Source: Bacillus sp. EB106-08-02-XG196
GTDB lineage: Bacteria > Bacillota > Bacilli > Bacillales > Cytobacillaceae
Reading direction: 5' to 3'
Assembly (NCBI RefSeq): GCF_013396335.1
Contig: NZ_JABWSY010000015.1
Coordinates: 62,001 to 126,000, forward strand
DNA length: 64,000 nt
Positions 45,826-54,260 of this stretch are shown here, one piece after another (the first letter of the stretch is position 1; every line of letters begins with the position of its first letter). The notes under the pieces were generated by a model. The model had not been told where the DNA came from, did not search any database, and saw only the letters and a list, made by a program, of their open reading frames with translations. A program made the translations under genes and the position numbers.

Positions 45826-45863
45826 ATCCCCTTATCCACTTTTGGATTTGGGGATTTTTATTA
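45826..45863 (-). terminator. Terminator downstream of the nitroreductase
   Basis: AAAAATCCCC ... GGGGATTTTT forms a strong stem with A and T runs on both sides, so it can act in either direction. It lies between the nitroreductase stop and the coiled-coil gene. Confidence 0.75.
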
Positions 45864-45917
45864 TAAAAACCATGGAGACGGTTCGACCTTTGATTTGAAA
45901 AATTGAAACCAGCAGGC

Positions 45918-46580
45918 TTATTCCGTTGGCAATTCGTTAAAGAATGCAACATCCTCAATCGGAAGACGTGTCGTAGGATGTCCAGGTTTTGTTGCTTTTC
46001 CGATTGCAATGAGCATAACCGGCACTAACTGCTCAGAAATCCCAAAAGCTTCAACAAACTTTGCTTTATCGTAGCCACCCATTGGAACCGTGTCGTAACC
46101 TTTGGATCGCGCGACAAGCATAAGCTGCATCGAGATAAGGCCACCATCAGTATATACAATTTGGCGAGCCACTTCAGGCTGTAATGTGGAATACATACCG
46201 ACCGTACGTTCGATGAATGATTTAGCCGTATCAGCTGGCATAAAGCCTGCTTCTACTGCCTGTCCATAAATTTTTTCAGCCTTCTCATAGCTTTTTGTAT
46301 CACCAAGGACTGCTATAACAGCAGAAGCTTCGACTACTTGTTGTTGGTTAAACGCAATTGGCAATAGCGTTTCCTTCAACTCCGGTTTATCGATGACTAG
46401 AAAACGCCACGGCTGGAGGTTCGATGACGAAGGAGCCAATGTTGCTAGCTCCAGTATTTCGGTCATTTCCTCGCGGGATATCCGCACTGATGGATCAAAG
46501 GTACGAACAGATCGACGTTCACGAATAACATCCAAGAACATTTGCTGCTCGAGTTTTTCTAAAGTTTGAGAGTTTGCCAC
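45918..46580 (-). CDS. Nitroreductase family protein
   Basis: 220-aa FMN-dependent oxidoreductase of the nitroreductase fold. DVIRERRSVRTFDPSVRISR, ATLAPSSSNLQPWRFLVID, DGGLISMQLMLVARSKGYDT, VPMGGYDKAKF and VPVMLIAIGKATKPGHPT show the FMN phosphate contacts and the usual C-terminal segment. The start is GTG 46580, seven bases after AGGAGG; an upstream TTG is not needed. The substrate is unknown. It stands alone. Confidence 0.9.
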   Translation of the reverse strand: MANSQTLEKLEQQMFLDVIRERRSVRTFDPSVRISREEMTEILELATLAPSSSNLQPWRFLVIDKPELKETLLPIAFNQQQVVEASAVIAVLGDTKSYEKAEKIYGQAVEAGFMPADTAKSFIERTVGMYSTLQPEVARQIVYTDGGLISMQLMLVARSKGYDTVPMGGYDKAKFVEAFGISEQLVPVMLIAIGKATKPGHPTTRLPIEDVAFFNELPTE

Positions 46581-46756
46581 AATAATTCCTCCTATCAATG
46601 AAAGTATACTTTATCTCAACTACGCACATTTTTAGGAAAATTCTTATAAAGTATAAGCTTCTTTGCGCATATTGTTTTTTGATACTAAATTACCTTACTC
46701 AAATCAAGCCGAATTGTCAAAAATAATAGATTCGTAACTTTAACCATAAATAAAAA

Positions 46757-46797
46757 AGCGAATGATACTATTCAAGTACCATTCGCTTACTCTTTTC
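46757..46797. terminator. Bidirectional hairpin terminator
   Basis: AAGCGAATGATACT attca AGTACCATTCGCTT, with an A run before and a T-rich stretch after. It lies between the mntA-like gene end (minus) and the nitroreductase promoter region. A GGTGCCAGGCAC / GAACCGTCCC repeat fragment follows at 46802-46840. Confidence 0.7.
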
Positions 46798-46854
46798 AAT
46801 AGGATGGTGCCAGGCACTTTGATCCTTGAGAACCGTCCCAATGGAAACATATCC

Positions 46855-47808
46855 CTAATTTCCCATTAAGTTTTCAAATATAACAGAGATATTCCATTCC
46901 ATCATCCCAATATAAGAATCTCCTTCTTCACCTGGTTTTCCTAGAGAGTCTGTAAATAATGTCCCGCCAATTGGAACACCCGTTTCTGTTGAAACCATTT
47001 CCATACTGCGAGGGTCGATACTCGTTTCTACAAATAATACTGGAATTTCTTGTTCATTAATTAAATCAACAATTTGCTTTACTTGTTGGGGTGTTCCTTG
47101 ATTTTCTGCATTGATTTCCCAAATGTAACCTGCCTCAAATTCGTATGCAGCACTAAAATATTTAAAAGCGCCCTCACTTGTAACTAAAAAACGCTTTTCC
47201 TTAGGAATTTTATTGAAGCTTTCTAACGCTTCTTGATGAAGTTTTTCTAATTTCAAAATATATTCTTTAGCGTTTTTTTCGTAAATATTTGCATTCTCTG
47301 AATCTATTTCAATCAGGGCATCTCTTGCATTTTCTGCATACTTAATTCCGTTTCGAATATCAAGCCATGCATGTGGGTCTTCTTCACCTTCATTTCCTTC
47401 TGATGTTAAAAATTTAGGATCTACTCCTTCACTTAGTCTAAAAACAGGCGCATCCTCACCAGACTTTCCCGCAGTTTGGATAAGTTTCTCAAACCAAGAG
47501 TTACCCGCTTCAAGATTTAATCCATTATAAAAAACGATATCTGCATCTGTTGTTTTTTGAATATCTAATGGTAGTGGGTCATATTCATGCGGATTAGATC
47601 CTACTTTAGCTAAACTATGAATCTCTATTTGATCGCCACCGATATTTTTTACGATATCATAAAGAATGGAGTAAGTCGTAACCACCTGTAACTTATCCTC
47701 TTTAGGTTCTTTTCCTGCTTCACTACCTGTCTCCTTACTTACACCACATCCTGCCAGAATGACAATTGCCAAAAGACTTGTTATGACTAATTGTAAAATA
47801 TATTTCAT
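46855..47808 (-). CDS. mntA: Manganese-type ABC transporter substrate-binding lipoprotein
   Basis: 317-aa surface lipoprotein (signal MKYILQLVITSLLAIVILAGC) of the cluster A-I metal-binding proteins. Expected metal ligands are His in SNPHEYDPLP, His in DPHAWLDIRNG, Glu in VTSEGAFKYFS and Asp in GTLFTDSLG. The Glu at the third position is the arrangement of Mn/Fe proteins such as PsaA and MntC; zinc proteins have His there. FVETSIDPRSMEMV is also typical. The start is ATG 47808 after AGGAGG; 17 upstream codons belong to the end of the permease gene. It is last in a three-gene operon. Confidence 0.9.
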   Translation of the reverse strand: MKYILQLVITSLLAIVILAGCGVSKETGSEAGKEPKEDKLQVVTTYSILYDIVKNIGGDQIEIHSLAKVGSNPHEYDPLPLDIQKTTDADIVFYNGLNLEAGNSWFEKLIQTAGKSGEDAPVFRLSEGVDPKFLTSEGNEGEEDPHAWLDIRNGIKYAENARDALIEIDSENANIYEKNAKEYILKLEKLHQEALESFNKIPKEKRFLVTSEGAFKYFSAAYEFEAGYIWEINAENQGTPQQVKQIVDLINEQEIPVLFVETSIDPRSMEMVSTETGVPIGGTLFTDSLGKPGEEGDSYIGMMEWNISVIFENLMGN

Positions 47809-47827
47809 TGCTATTCCTCCTAAATTT

Positions 47828-48685
47828 TTATGAAAGGGCTTGTTTTTTCCTTCGTGCATTTAAGAAACGCCATAAGATACCTTGGTTTGGTGAAAAACAA
47901 AAGGCTAATAGAAAAAGGGCTGTTGAAACTAAAACAATGGTTGCTCCTGAAGCTAAGTTGTAAGTGAAGCTAAAGTATAACCCCACAACCGATGCAATTA
48001 CTCCTAAACTTGCTGAAAGGTAAATCATTACCCATAATCGATTGGTTAATAAGTAGGCTGTTGCTGCTGGTGTGATCAGCATGGCCACTACCAATATAAT
48101 TCCCACCGTTTGTAGAGAAGCAACCGTAACCATTGTCAGCAGCGTCATTAAAAAATAATGGATAATTTTAATTGGTAGTCCGTACGCTTCTGCCATGGTT
48201 GGATCAAAAGAAGTCACAAGCAGTTCTTTGTAGAACAAATAAATCGAAATTAACACAAATATTCCTATTCCCAGTGTAGTCCACATATCTGAAGGTCGGA
48301 CTGCTAATACATTCCCAAACAAGATGTGATAAAGGTCCGTACTACTTTTCATAAGAGTGATTAGAATAATCCCTAATGCAAAAGCAGCCGTAAACATAAT
48401 TCCAATGGAAATATCATTTTTGATACGACTATTTTGGCTGACAAAACCGATTGACATTGCGGTCAAAACACCTGAAATAACGGCTCCAGCAAAGAAATTG
48501 ATTCCAAGCATGTAAGCAATTGCCACCCCTGGAAGAACAGCATGAGAAATGGCGTCACCCATTAGTGCCATTCCTCTTAAAATGATAAAACAGCCCACTA
48601 CTCCACAAATAATTCCAACCATTATAGAGGTTAAAAGAGCTTTTTGTAAAAATCCGTATTGAATCACAGCCTCAATAAAAGTCAT
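47828..48685 (-). CDS. Manganese-type ABC transporter permease
   Basis: 285-aa membrane subunit of the ABC-3 family, with about eight hydrophobic segments. FIILRGMALMGDAISHAVLPG is the strong family motif; SFDPTMAEAYGLP and TVGIILVVAMLITPAATAYL, the coupling and metal-channel parts, follow. The ATG abuts the stop of the ATPase gene (TAAATG). It forms the channel for the metal delivered by the downstream lipoprotein. A second permease gene, found in some mntABCD operons, is missing. Confidence 0.92.
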   Translation of the reverse strand: MTFIEAVIQYGFLQKALLTSIMVGIICGVVGCFIILRGMALMGDAISHAVLPGVAIAYMLGINFFAGAVISGVLTAMSIGFVSQNSRIKNDISIGIMFTAAFALGIILITLMKSSTDLYHILFGNVLAVRPSDMWTTLGIGIFVLISIYLFYKELLVTSFDPTMAEAYGLPIKIIHYFLMTLLTMVTVASLQTVGIILVVAMLITPAATAYLLTNRLWVMIYLSASLGVIASVVGLYFSFTYNLASGATIVLVSTALFLLAFCFSPNQGILWRFLNARRKKQALS

Positions 48686-49429
48686 TTAAATCTTCACCCC
48701 CAATCCATCCAGAAACGAAAATTGTCCAGAATACGCTTTAGCCAAAACCTCTGCATTTAAAACCTGAGTTATATCTCCAAAACCAATAAGTTCTTTATTT
48801 AACAGAACAAGTTGGTCAAAATAATCACTGACTTTACTTAGATCATGATGAACAACCAGAATCGTTTTGCCACTATTCTTTAATTCTTTCAATATAGTCA
48901 TAATGGTTTCTTCACTTGATACATCTATACCCACAAAAGGCTCATCCAGAAAGAGCATTTCAGATTCTTGAGCAAGTGCTCTTGCTAAAAAAACTCGTTG
49001 TTGCTGTCCCCCTGAAAGTTCTCCGATTTGACGCTTACTAAATTCTGCAATACCAACCCTTTGTAAACATTGTAGCGCCCATTCTTTTTCTGACTTTTTT
49101 GGTCTTTTGAATAAACCTAGTTTTGGATACGTTCCGAGTAAGACAGTATCTAAAACAGTGATTGGAAAATCCCAGTCAATATTGCTCCTTTGCGGGACAT
49201 AGGCAACGGATTTTCTTAGCTCATGAAAACTTTTTCCGTATATTTGAATTTCGCCGTTATCTTTCGGGATAAGGTTTAACAATGCCTTTAATAGCGTTGA
49301 TTTCCCAGCTCCATTCGGACCAATAATCCCAACTAATTTACCTGGTTCAATTGAAAAACTGACATTTTTCACCGCTTCATTTCCATGGTAGGACACAAAC
49401 AAACTTTTCACTGAAAGCGCTGAATTCAT
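48686..49429 (-). CDS. mntB: Manganese-type ABC transporter ATPase
   Basis: 247-aa ATPase. Walker A is GIIGPNGAGKSTLLKALL, the Q-loop is in VAYVPQRSNIDWDFPITVLD, the signature is LSGGQQQRVFLARAL, Walker B is EMLFLDEPFVGID and the switch His is in VVHHDLSKV. VPQRSNIDWDFP is typical of Mn/Zn importers. GGAGATGATT precedes the ATG. It is the first gene of the operon, with two MntR-like sites about 135-170 bases upstream. Confidence 0.93.
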   Translation of the reverse strand: MNSALSVKSLFVSYHGNEAVKNVSFSIEPGKLVGIIGPNGAGKSTLLKALLNLIPKDNGEIQIYGKSFHELRKSVAYVPQRSNIDWDFPITVLDTVLLGTYPKLGLFKRPKKSEKEWALQCLQRVGIAEFSKRQIGELSGGQQQRVFLARALAQESEMLFLDEPFVGIDVSSEETIMTILKELKNSGKTILVVHHDLSKVSDYFDQLVLLNKELIGFGDITQVLNAEVLAKAYSGQFSFLDGLGVKI

Positions 49430-49564
49430 TCATAATCATCTCCTTCATATCTAGTGTTTTCATTTGTATAAAAATGTTTACTTAGCGCAACTTTTAATTA
49501 AAAAAATAACGTGGAATTTTACCACATTTTACTTTAATCATATATATGTCATAACTTTAAAAAA

Positions 49565-49598
49565 GTTTACCTTAGGAAACATTTTAATCCTCAGGAAA
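49565..49598 (-). promoter_or_regulatory. Pair of MntR/DtxR-type operator-like palindromes
   Basis: GTTTACCTTAGGAAAC (49565-49580) is a nearly perfect palindrome that closely resembles the B. subtilis MntR box (TTTGCCTTAAGGAAAC type). A second, weaker copy, TTTTAATCCTCAGGAAAAA (49580-49598), follows after one turn. They lie upstream of the Mn-type importer operon, so manganese-dependent repression is likely. The remaining spacer 49430-49700 holds no gene. Confidence 0.65.
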
Positions 49599-49700
49599 AA
49601 ACATGTCAATTAAAAATTGCTTTCACGAGCTAAAAAATCCCCTTATCGATTTTTTGTAACGGGTTCCGCTTTAAGGTGCCTATCATATAAATGACAATGA

Positions 49701-49739
49701 AAATGGCTTGCAAACTGACATCAGTTTTGCAAGCCATTT
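49701..49739 (-). terminator. Terminator of the MFS exporter gene
   Basis: AAATGGCTTGCAAAACTGA tg TCAGTTTGCAAGCCATTTT on the minus strand, directly after the MFS stop. The stem is about 18 bp long. Confidence 0.85.
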
Positions 49740-50945
49740 CTAATTTTTTGCTAAGCTTTCTCCCAATTGGTTTTCTTTCCACATAATTGTAATACCGAAG
49801 CCAATGACCATAATAACAGCAGCGAAAAGATAAGGATAGTCGATGTTTACGTCAAATAAAATTCCACCCATCGCTGGGCCACCGATATTACCTAGGCTCG
49901 TATAGGTTGAGTTCATACCAGCAACAAATCCTTGCTCTTTCTCGGCAGCTTTTGATAAAAAAGTCGTCAATGCCGGGCGAAGCAAGTCAAATGCGAGGAA
50001 GATGAAGCAAGTTACTGCCAGCACAGCCAAAAAGCTAGAGATTACAGTAGACGCCACTGCCAATATTGCACCTATAATTAAACATAATTGGATCAGTTTC
50101 TTCTCACCAAGTATATCTACCATTTTTCCAAACATAAATACTTGGATTACAACTCCGAAGATTGAGCTGATTGTAATAATAGCGGCAATCTCCTTCGGCG
50201 TGAAGCCAAATTTATGATCAGAAAATAGGCTGAAAACAGTTTCATATGCTGATAAACCGAAAGCAAGTACAAATACAATGATAAAGGCAGTAAAGTAACG
50301 TGGATTAAATGATCTTTTGAAATCGCCTATAAAGTTTGTTTGCTTTGTATTAGCAGAAGTTTCTGCAAGCTGTTCCTTTGTTAGCGGCTCTTTTAAAATA
50401 AATATTGATGAAATGCATGCTAAAAAGGCAATGCCTGCTGCAAAGAAGAAAGGCATACGTATACCGTATTCTGCAATAAAGCCACCCATGGCAGGTCCGA
50501 TAATATAGCCAGTACTAATGGCGGCAGAAATATAGCCTATCGCTTTTGACCGTTCCTGAACAAATGTAATATCTGCAACATATGCAGTAACACCTGGCAT
50601 AATAAAGGCGGCACTAATTCCCCCTAGAATCCTTGATAGATAAAGCACTGATACATTCGTACCTAAACCAAAGATAAGTTCTGAAACACCAAAAAGAAAC
50701 AAGCCGATTATGATGATTTTCTTTCTGCCATAATGATCAACCCAACGTCCTGCGAGCGGTGATATAAGTAATTGTGCCACAGCATGTACGGCGACAAGAT
50801 AGCCCATCGTTTTTCCCGATAAATGCATGATATTCATAAAAGACGGCATAACGGGGACGATAAGACCTATACCTAGATATGCAATGAATAGATTACTTAA
50901 AAGAATAATTAATACCAACTTTTGTTCTTTAATTGTTTTCTTCAT
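49740..50945 (-). CDS. MFS drug:H+ antiporter-like transporter (NorA/Bmr type)
   Basis: 401-aa membrane protein with 12 predicted helices. The first helix IGLIVPVMPSFMNIM, motif A in GRWVDHYGRKKIIIIG, and motif C in ISTGYIIGPAMGGFIAEYG place it in the 12-helix drug/H+ antiporters with Bmr and NorA. A longer central loop (LTKEQLAETSANTKQ) joins the two halves. The substrate cannot be predicted. AGAGGTGATTATAG precedes the ATG. No regulator gene is adjacent. Confidence 0.9.
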   Translation of the reverse strand: MKKTIKEQKLVLIILLSNLFIAYLGIGLIVPVMPSFMNIMHLSGKTMGYLVAVHAVAQLLISPLAGRWVDHYGRKKIIIIGLFLFGVSELIFGLGTNVSVLYLSRILGGISAAFIMPGVTAYVADITFVQERSKAIGYISAAISTGYIIGPAMGGFIAEYGIRMPFFFAAGIAFLACISSIFILKEPLTKEQLAETSANTKQTNFIGDFKRSFNPRYFTAFIIVFVLAFGLSAYETVFSLFSDHKFGFTPKEIAAIITISSIFGVVIQVFMFGKMVDILGEKKLIQLCLIIGAILAVASTVISSFLAVLAVTCFIFLAFDLLRPALTTFLSKAAEKEQGFVAGMNSTYTSLGNIGGPAMGGILFDVNIDYPYLFAAVIMVIGFGITIMWKENQLGESLAKN

Positions 50946-51031
50946 CTATAATCACCTCTTTCTGTATAATCATTGATGTGAAATACCTCTCTTCAATACT
51001 TGCTTTAGAAGGTTTTGTTCAATAAATAATT

Positions 51032-51073
51032 AAGGAGCTCATGATTATCCGACTGCATAATCATGAGCTCCTT
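51032..51073. terminator. Long perfect hairpin
   Basis: AAGGAGCTCATGATTAT ccgactgc ATAATCATGAGCTCCTT, a 17-bp perfect stem, with only a poor T run. It lies between the MBL hydrolase stop and the MFS promoter region and most likely ends the hydrolase transcript. Confidence 0.6.
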
Positions 51074-51139
51074 GTATCACTACAGAACAAATAAATGCTT
51101 AGAAACTGCACAAAATAAAATTCTATCTGCTTTGATTCT

Positions 51140-51901
51140 TTATAATGAATATGATTCTCCGTCTTCAGGTACTAAAACATTCGAGGAGATTCCTTTTTCA
51201 TTTATAAAGCTTTTTAATTCTTCTTTTGATAATGTCCAATGATTGACAGCTTCCATATGGACAGAAATGATTTTTGCATGTGGAGCAGCTTTATAAACTT
51301 CATAAATGTCATCTTTCCCCATAATTAGAGAACCACCTTCAGAAAGTTGAACATCCCCGCCGTTGACAACAATGATTTCTGGTTTGTGTGTTTCAATTAC
51401 TTCCTGAACAGCTTCATACCAAACAGTATCTCCAGCTACATATAAAGTCTTCTCATTTGAGTGTTTGAAGACAACGCCGCACACTAGTCCAGTAGCCTTT
51501 AGGATTTCTCCTCTTCCATGCTCGCCTTTTGTTTTAATTAATTGGATTCCTTCAAATACTGTATTCTCTTGTAAAACCTCTACATTTTGGAAGCCTGCAT
51601 TTCGAAGTTCAGTCGCATCTTCTTCATTTTGGGAAAATATTTTAATCTCTTTGGGCAGCGATTCTTTCGCAGCATCATCCCAATGGTCATAATGTAGATG
51701 AGTGACAATAACAGCATCAACATTATGAATGATATCGTCAATGGATATTGGTAAACTAACTAAAGGATTATTTGAGTTGTTTTGTCTTAATGAAGGGAAA
51801 GGCGGGTAAGTCCCTTTTTCTGATAACATTGGATCGATCAAAAACTTCTTTCCCGCATATTCAACGACAATTGTTGCATTACGAATTTGATGGATATTCA
51901 T
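51140..51901 (-). CDS. Metallo-beta-lactamase-fold hydrolase
   Basis: 253-aa MBL-fold protein of the UlaG-like/RomA-like type. Zinc motif VTHLHYDHWDDAA (HxHxDH) is followed by GEHGRGEI, LYVAGDTVWYEAVQEVI (bridging Asp) and ISVHMEAVNHW (last His). The start is ATG 51901, nine bases after AAAGGGG; 11 upstream codons are not needed. It is divergent from an Lrp-type regulator gene 132 bases away, which may control it. The substrate is unknown. Confidence 0.9.
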   Translation of the reverse strand: MNIHQIRNATIVVEYAGKKFLIDPMLSEKGTYPPFPSLRQNNSNNPLVSLPISIDDIIHNVDAVIVTHLHYDHWDDAAKESLPKEIKIFSQNEEDATELRNAGFQNVEVLQENTVFEGIQLIKTKGEHGRGEILKATGLVCGVVFKHSNEKTLYVAGDTVWYEAVQEVIETHKPEIIVVNGGDVQLSEGGSLIMGKDDIYEVYKAAPHAKIISVHMEAVNHWTLSKEELKSFINEKGISSNVLVPEDGESYSL

Positions 51902-52033
51902 ATATATTAACCCCTTTAGCTTTTGAATTTTCATTAGAACAATGTATAGTCTACACTATGGACATATGACAGATACATAGATTAAGTAAAGTCTTTTGGC
52001 GGTTTGACTTTATTTATGAAAGGAGTTAAATAA

Positions 52034-52444
52034 ATGATAGATAACACAGATATGCATATTTTGAAGGAACTAACTAAGAACAGTCGGATTACAATGAAAG
52101 AATTGGGAGAAAAAGTCCATTTGACTGGACCGGCTACTTCAGCTAGGGTGGCGAAATTACAGGACAATGGGATTATTGAGGGGTACACCATTAAAGTGAA
52201 TCAAGTAAAAATGGGGTATCTTGTTCACGCAATTATACATATTTATACGAAAAGCACGAATCATCAACCTTATCTGTCGTTTATAAAAGAACAAGATCAA
52301 TTCGTCATAAACAACTACAAAGTCAGTGGAGAAAGTTGTTATCTTCTCGAATGTAAATTCCCAGACAATGGAATATTAGATGAATTCTTGACAGGTTTGA
52401 GCAATTTGGTGAACTACAAATTATCCATTGTTATTAACAAATAG
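52034..52444 (+). CDS. Lrp/AsnC family transcriptional regulator
   Basis: 136-aa DNA-binding regulator. The N-terminal helix-turn-helix (DMHILKELTKNSRITMKELG, VHLTGPATSARVAKLQDNGI) is followed by an effector-binding RAM domain (MGYLVHAIIHIYTKSTNHQP, SGESCYLLECKFPDN). AAAGGAG precedes the ATG. The divergent MBL-fold gene is a natural target. A hairpin at about 52488-52528 (AATGGAGGCAT with ATGCCCCCATT) may end the transcript. Confidence 0.92.
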   Translation: MIDNTDMHILKELTKNSRITMKELGEKVHLTGPATSARVAKLQDNGIIEGYTIKVNQVKMGYLVHAIIHIYTKSTNHQPYLSFIKEQDQFVINNYKVSGESCYLLECKFPDNGILDEFLTGLSNLVNYKLSIVINK

Positions 52445-52626
52445 TGCATCAATAAACATGCGAGGTTGTGAAGGGATACTCTTAAACAAATGGAGGCATT
52501 AATCCAAGATGGATCCATGCCCCCATTAGCTTAAGTTTGTAACTCCCGAAGTCGGTGGGGAAAAGTTAGAAATCAATAAAAGAAATCACTCAGTATAGTG
52601 AACTGAGCCAATTCTTTTAGATCCTT

Positions 52627-52941
52627 TTATTTAGATTGCTTCCTAAAAATCATGCCAAAGGTTAAGATTTCATAGCTATTTTTAAGAATAAATCCATAAT
52701 TTTGTTTGTGGTCGATTATGATATCATCTTCTAGATGGTTCATCACCAATGGGTCAAGTAAGATTGTAATTCCATCAACTTGAAAAATCTCCTCATCCTT
52801 TACCTGCTCAACCTGAGCAAGTTCGTACACATACGTGGCACCTCAACCAGTTGTTCTGATTTCATTCAGCTTAATGGTCGGCGCTTCACCCAGTACATTT
52901 TTCAGCTGCTGCTTTGCATCTATCGTAAGAGTAACCTTCAT
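52627..52941 (-). CDS. Probable HesB-like selenoprotein (in-frame TGA, codon 33)
   Basis: 104 codons in a single frame, starting MKVTLTIDAKQQLKNVLGEA, then IRTTG-[TGA]-GATYVYEL and ending ILTFGMIFRKQSK. The only internal stop is TGA at 52845-52843, exactly where HesB/IscA-like proteins have their first conserved cysteine (RTTGCGA context). A family of HesB-like selenoproteins with Sec at this place is known (TIGR01911). A SECIS-like hairpin follows, GAGGTGAT precedes the ATG, and both sides of the TGA are conserved-looking protein. The role would be in Fe-S cluster or redox metabolism. The alternative is a Cys-to-stop mutation; the last 67 codons alone, from a GTG, lack a ribosome binding site. 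Confidence 0.78.
52802..52822 (-). promoter_or_regulatory. Candidate bacterial SECIS element
   Basis: On the minus strand TGCTCA GGT TGAGCA (52805-52819) forms six perfect pairs; three more (one G-T) extend it to nine. The loop is GGU. The stem starts 20 bases, and the loop 29 bases, after the TGA at 52845-52843. Bacterial SECIS elements have a small loop with G at its start, at roughly this distance from UGA. Confidence 0.6.
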
Positions 52942-53108
52942 TATTATCACCTCTATTTACTAATACCTTACACTTATCAAGTTAAACAAGAAATAGGATC
53001 CAGTCAAGCTGCCGGTTAGTCTACACAATCGTTCCGTCATACTATTCCTAACATAATATTTAGTTTCTTTTATTGGAGATGCGGGTATTAAAAAAAGAAC
53101 GTAAACGC

Positions 53109-53144
53109 AAAAAAAGGGTCCAAGCCATTCACTTGGTATACCCT
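53109..53144 (-). terminator. Terminator of the alcohol dehydrogenase gene
   Basis: On the minus strand GGGTATACCAAG tgaatgg CTTGGACCC is followed by TTTTTTT, 25 bases after the dehydrogenase stop. Confidence 0.85.
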
Positions 53145-53168
53145 CTTTTGCTCTATGGGTGTTGCATG

Positions 53169-54260
53169 TTACTCATTGTTAATAATCACTTTTATCGCAC
53201 GTTCCTTCGATGCATTAGCAAATACCTCATAAGCTTCTAAAATATCATTTAGCTTAAAGCGGTGCGTAATTAGCTTTTTAGGTTCTAATTGGTTGGCGGC
53301 AACTGATTTAAGAAGCATTGGAGTTGAATTTGTACTTACTAGTCCTGTCGTTAGAGTAATATTTTGAATCCATAGTTTTTCTAAATGAAGCTCCACGCTT
53401 TTCCCGTGAACCCCAACGTTTGCAATATTTCCTCCAGGCTTGACGACTTCCTGGCAGATATCAAACGTAGCTGGAATACCAACTGCTTCTATGACGACGT
53501 CTACACCTTTTCCTTCTGTAAGTTCCATTATTCTTTGAACAGCATTTCCATCCGCACTATTGACTATTTCGGTAGCTCCGAATTTTCTAGCTATATCAAG
53601 ACGATTACTGTCGAGATCCACCATAATAATCCTAGATGGAGAATAAAATTGAGAAGTTAACAAGGCGGATAAGCCTACTGGACCTGCTCCAATAATCGCA
53701 ATGGTATCACCAGGTTTCACTCTTCCATTAAGGACGCCAATTTCAAATCCTGTAGGGAGGATATCACTTAACATAACCATCGCTTCCTCATCAGCTCCGG
53801 AAGGAATTGGATACATACTTGTATCCGCATAAGGAATTCTCACATATTCAGCCTGTGTTCCATCAATCGTATGGCCAAGAATCCAGCCGCCATCTTCACA
53901 GTGAGCGTATAAGCCTTTTTTACAATTTTGACATTTTCCACAAGAGGTTATACATGAAATCAATACCTTGTCGCCTGGTTTGAAATTTTGCACCCCTGGT
54001 CCTATTTCCTCAATGATTCCAATACCTTCATGTCCTAATATCCTGCCATCTGCAACGGTAGGTACGTCCCCTTTCAAAATATGTAGATCCGTGCCACAGA
54101 TAGTAGTCTTTAATACCTTAACAATTGCATCATTTGGTTTTTGGACAGTTGGCTTAGGAGCATCTGCCCATTCCTTGTTTCCTGGTCCGCGATAAATTAG
54201 AGCTTTCATAGTCATAAGATTTGTTTCAACTTTTTCTTCAACTACCTTGTAACTCATCAT
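53169..54260 (-). CDS. Zinc-dependent alcohol dehydrogenase
   Basis: 363-aa medium-chain dehydrogenase. The catalytic zinc ligands lie in TTICGTDLHILKGD and GHEGIGIIEEIG, the structural zinc Cys in CGKCQNCKKGLYAHC and the NAD(P) loop in IAIIGAGPVGLSALL, with the acidic end of strand 2 in IIMVDLDSNRLD. The sequence DGTQAEYVRIPYADTSMYPI is like secondary-alcohol (isopropanol-type) dehydrogenases, so a short secondary alcohol or ketone is a fair guess for the substrate. A GGAGGGG site precedes two adjacent ATGs (54260, 54257). Confidence 0.92.
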   Translation of the reverse strand: MMSYKVVEEKVETNLMTMKALIYRGPGNKEWADAPKPTVQKPNDAIVKVLKTTICGTDLHILKGDVPTVADGRILGHEGIGIIEEIGPGVQNFKPGDKVLISCITSCGKCQNCKKGLYAHCEDGGWILGHTIDGTQAEYVRIPYADTSMYPIPSGADEEAMVMLSDILPTGFEIGVLNGRVKPGDTIAIIGAGPVGLSALLTSQFYSPSRIIMVDLDSNRLDIARKFGATEIVNSADGNAVQRIMELTEGKGVDVVIEAVGIPATFDICQEVVKPGGNIANVGVHGKSVELHLEKLWIQNITLTTGLVSTNSTPMLLKSVAANQLEPKKLITHRFKLNDILEAYEVFANASKERAIKVIINNE

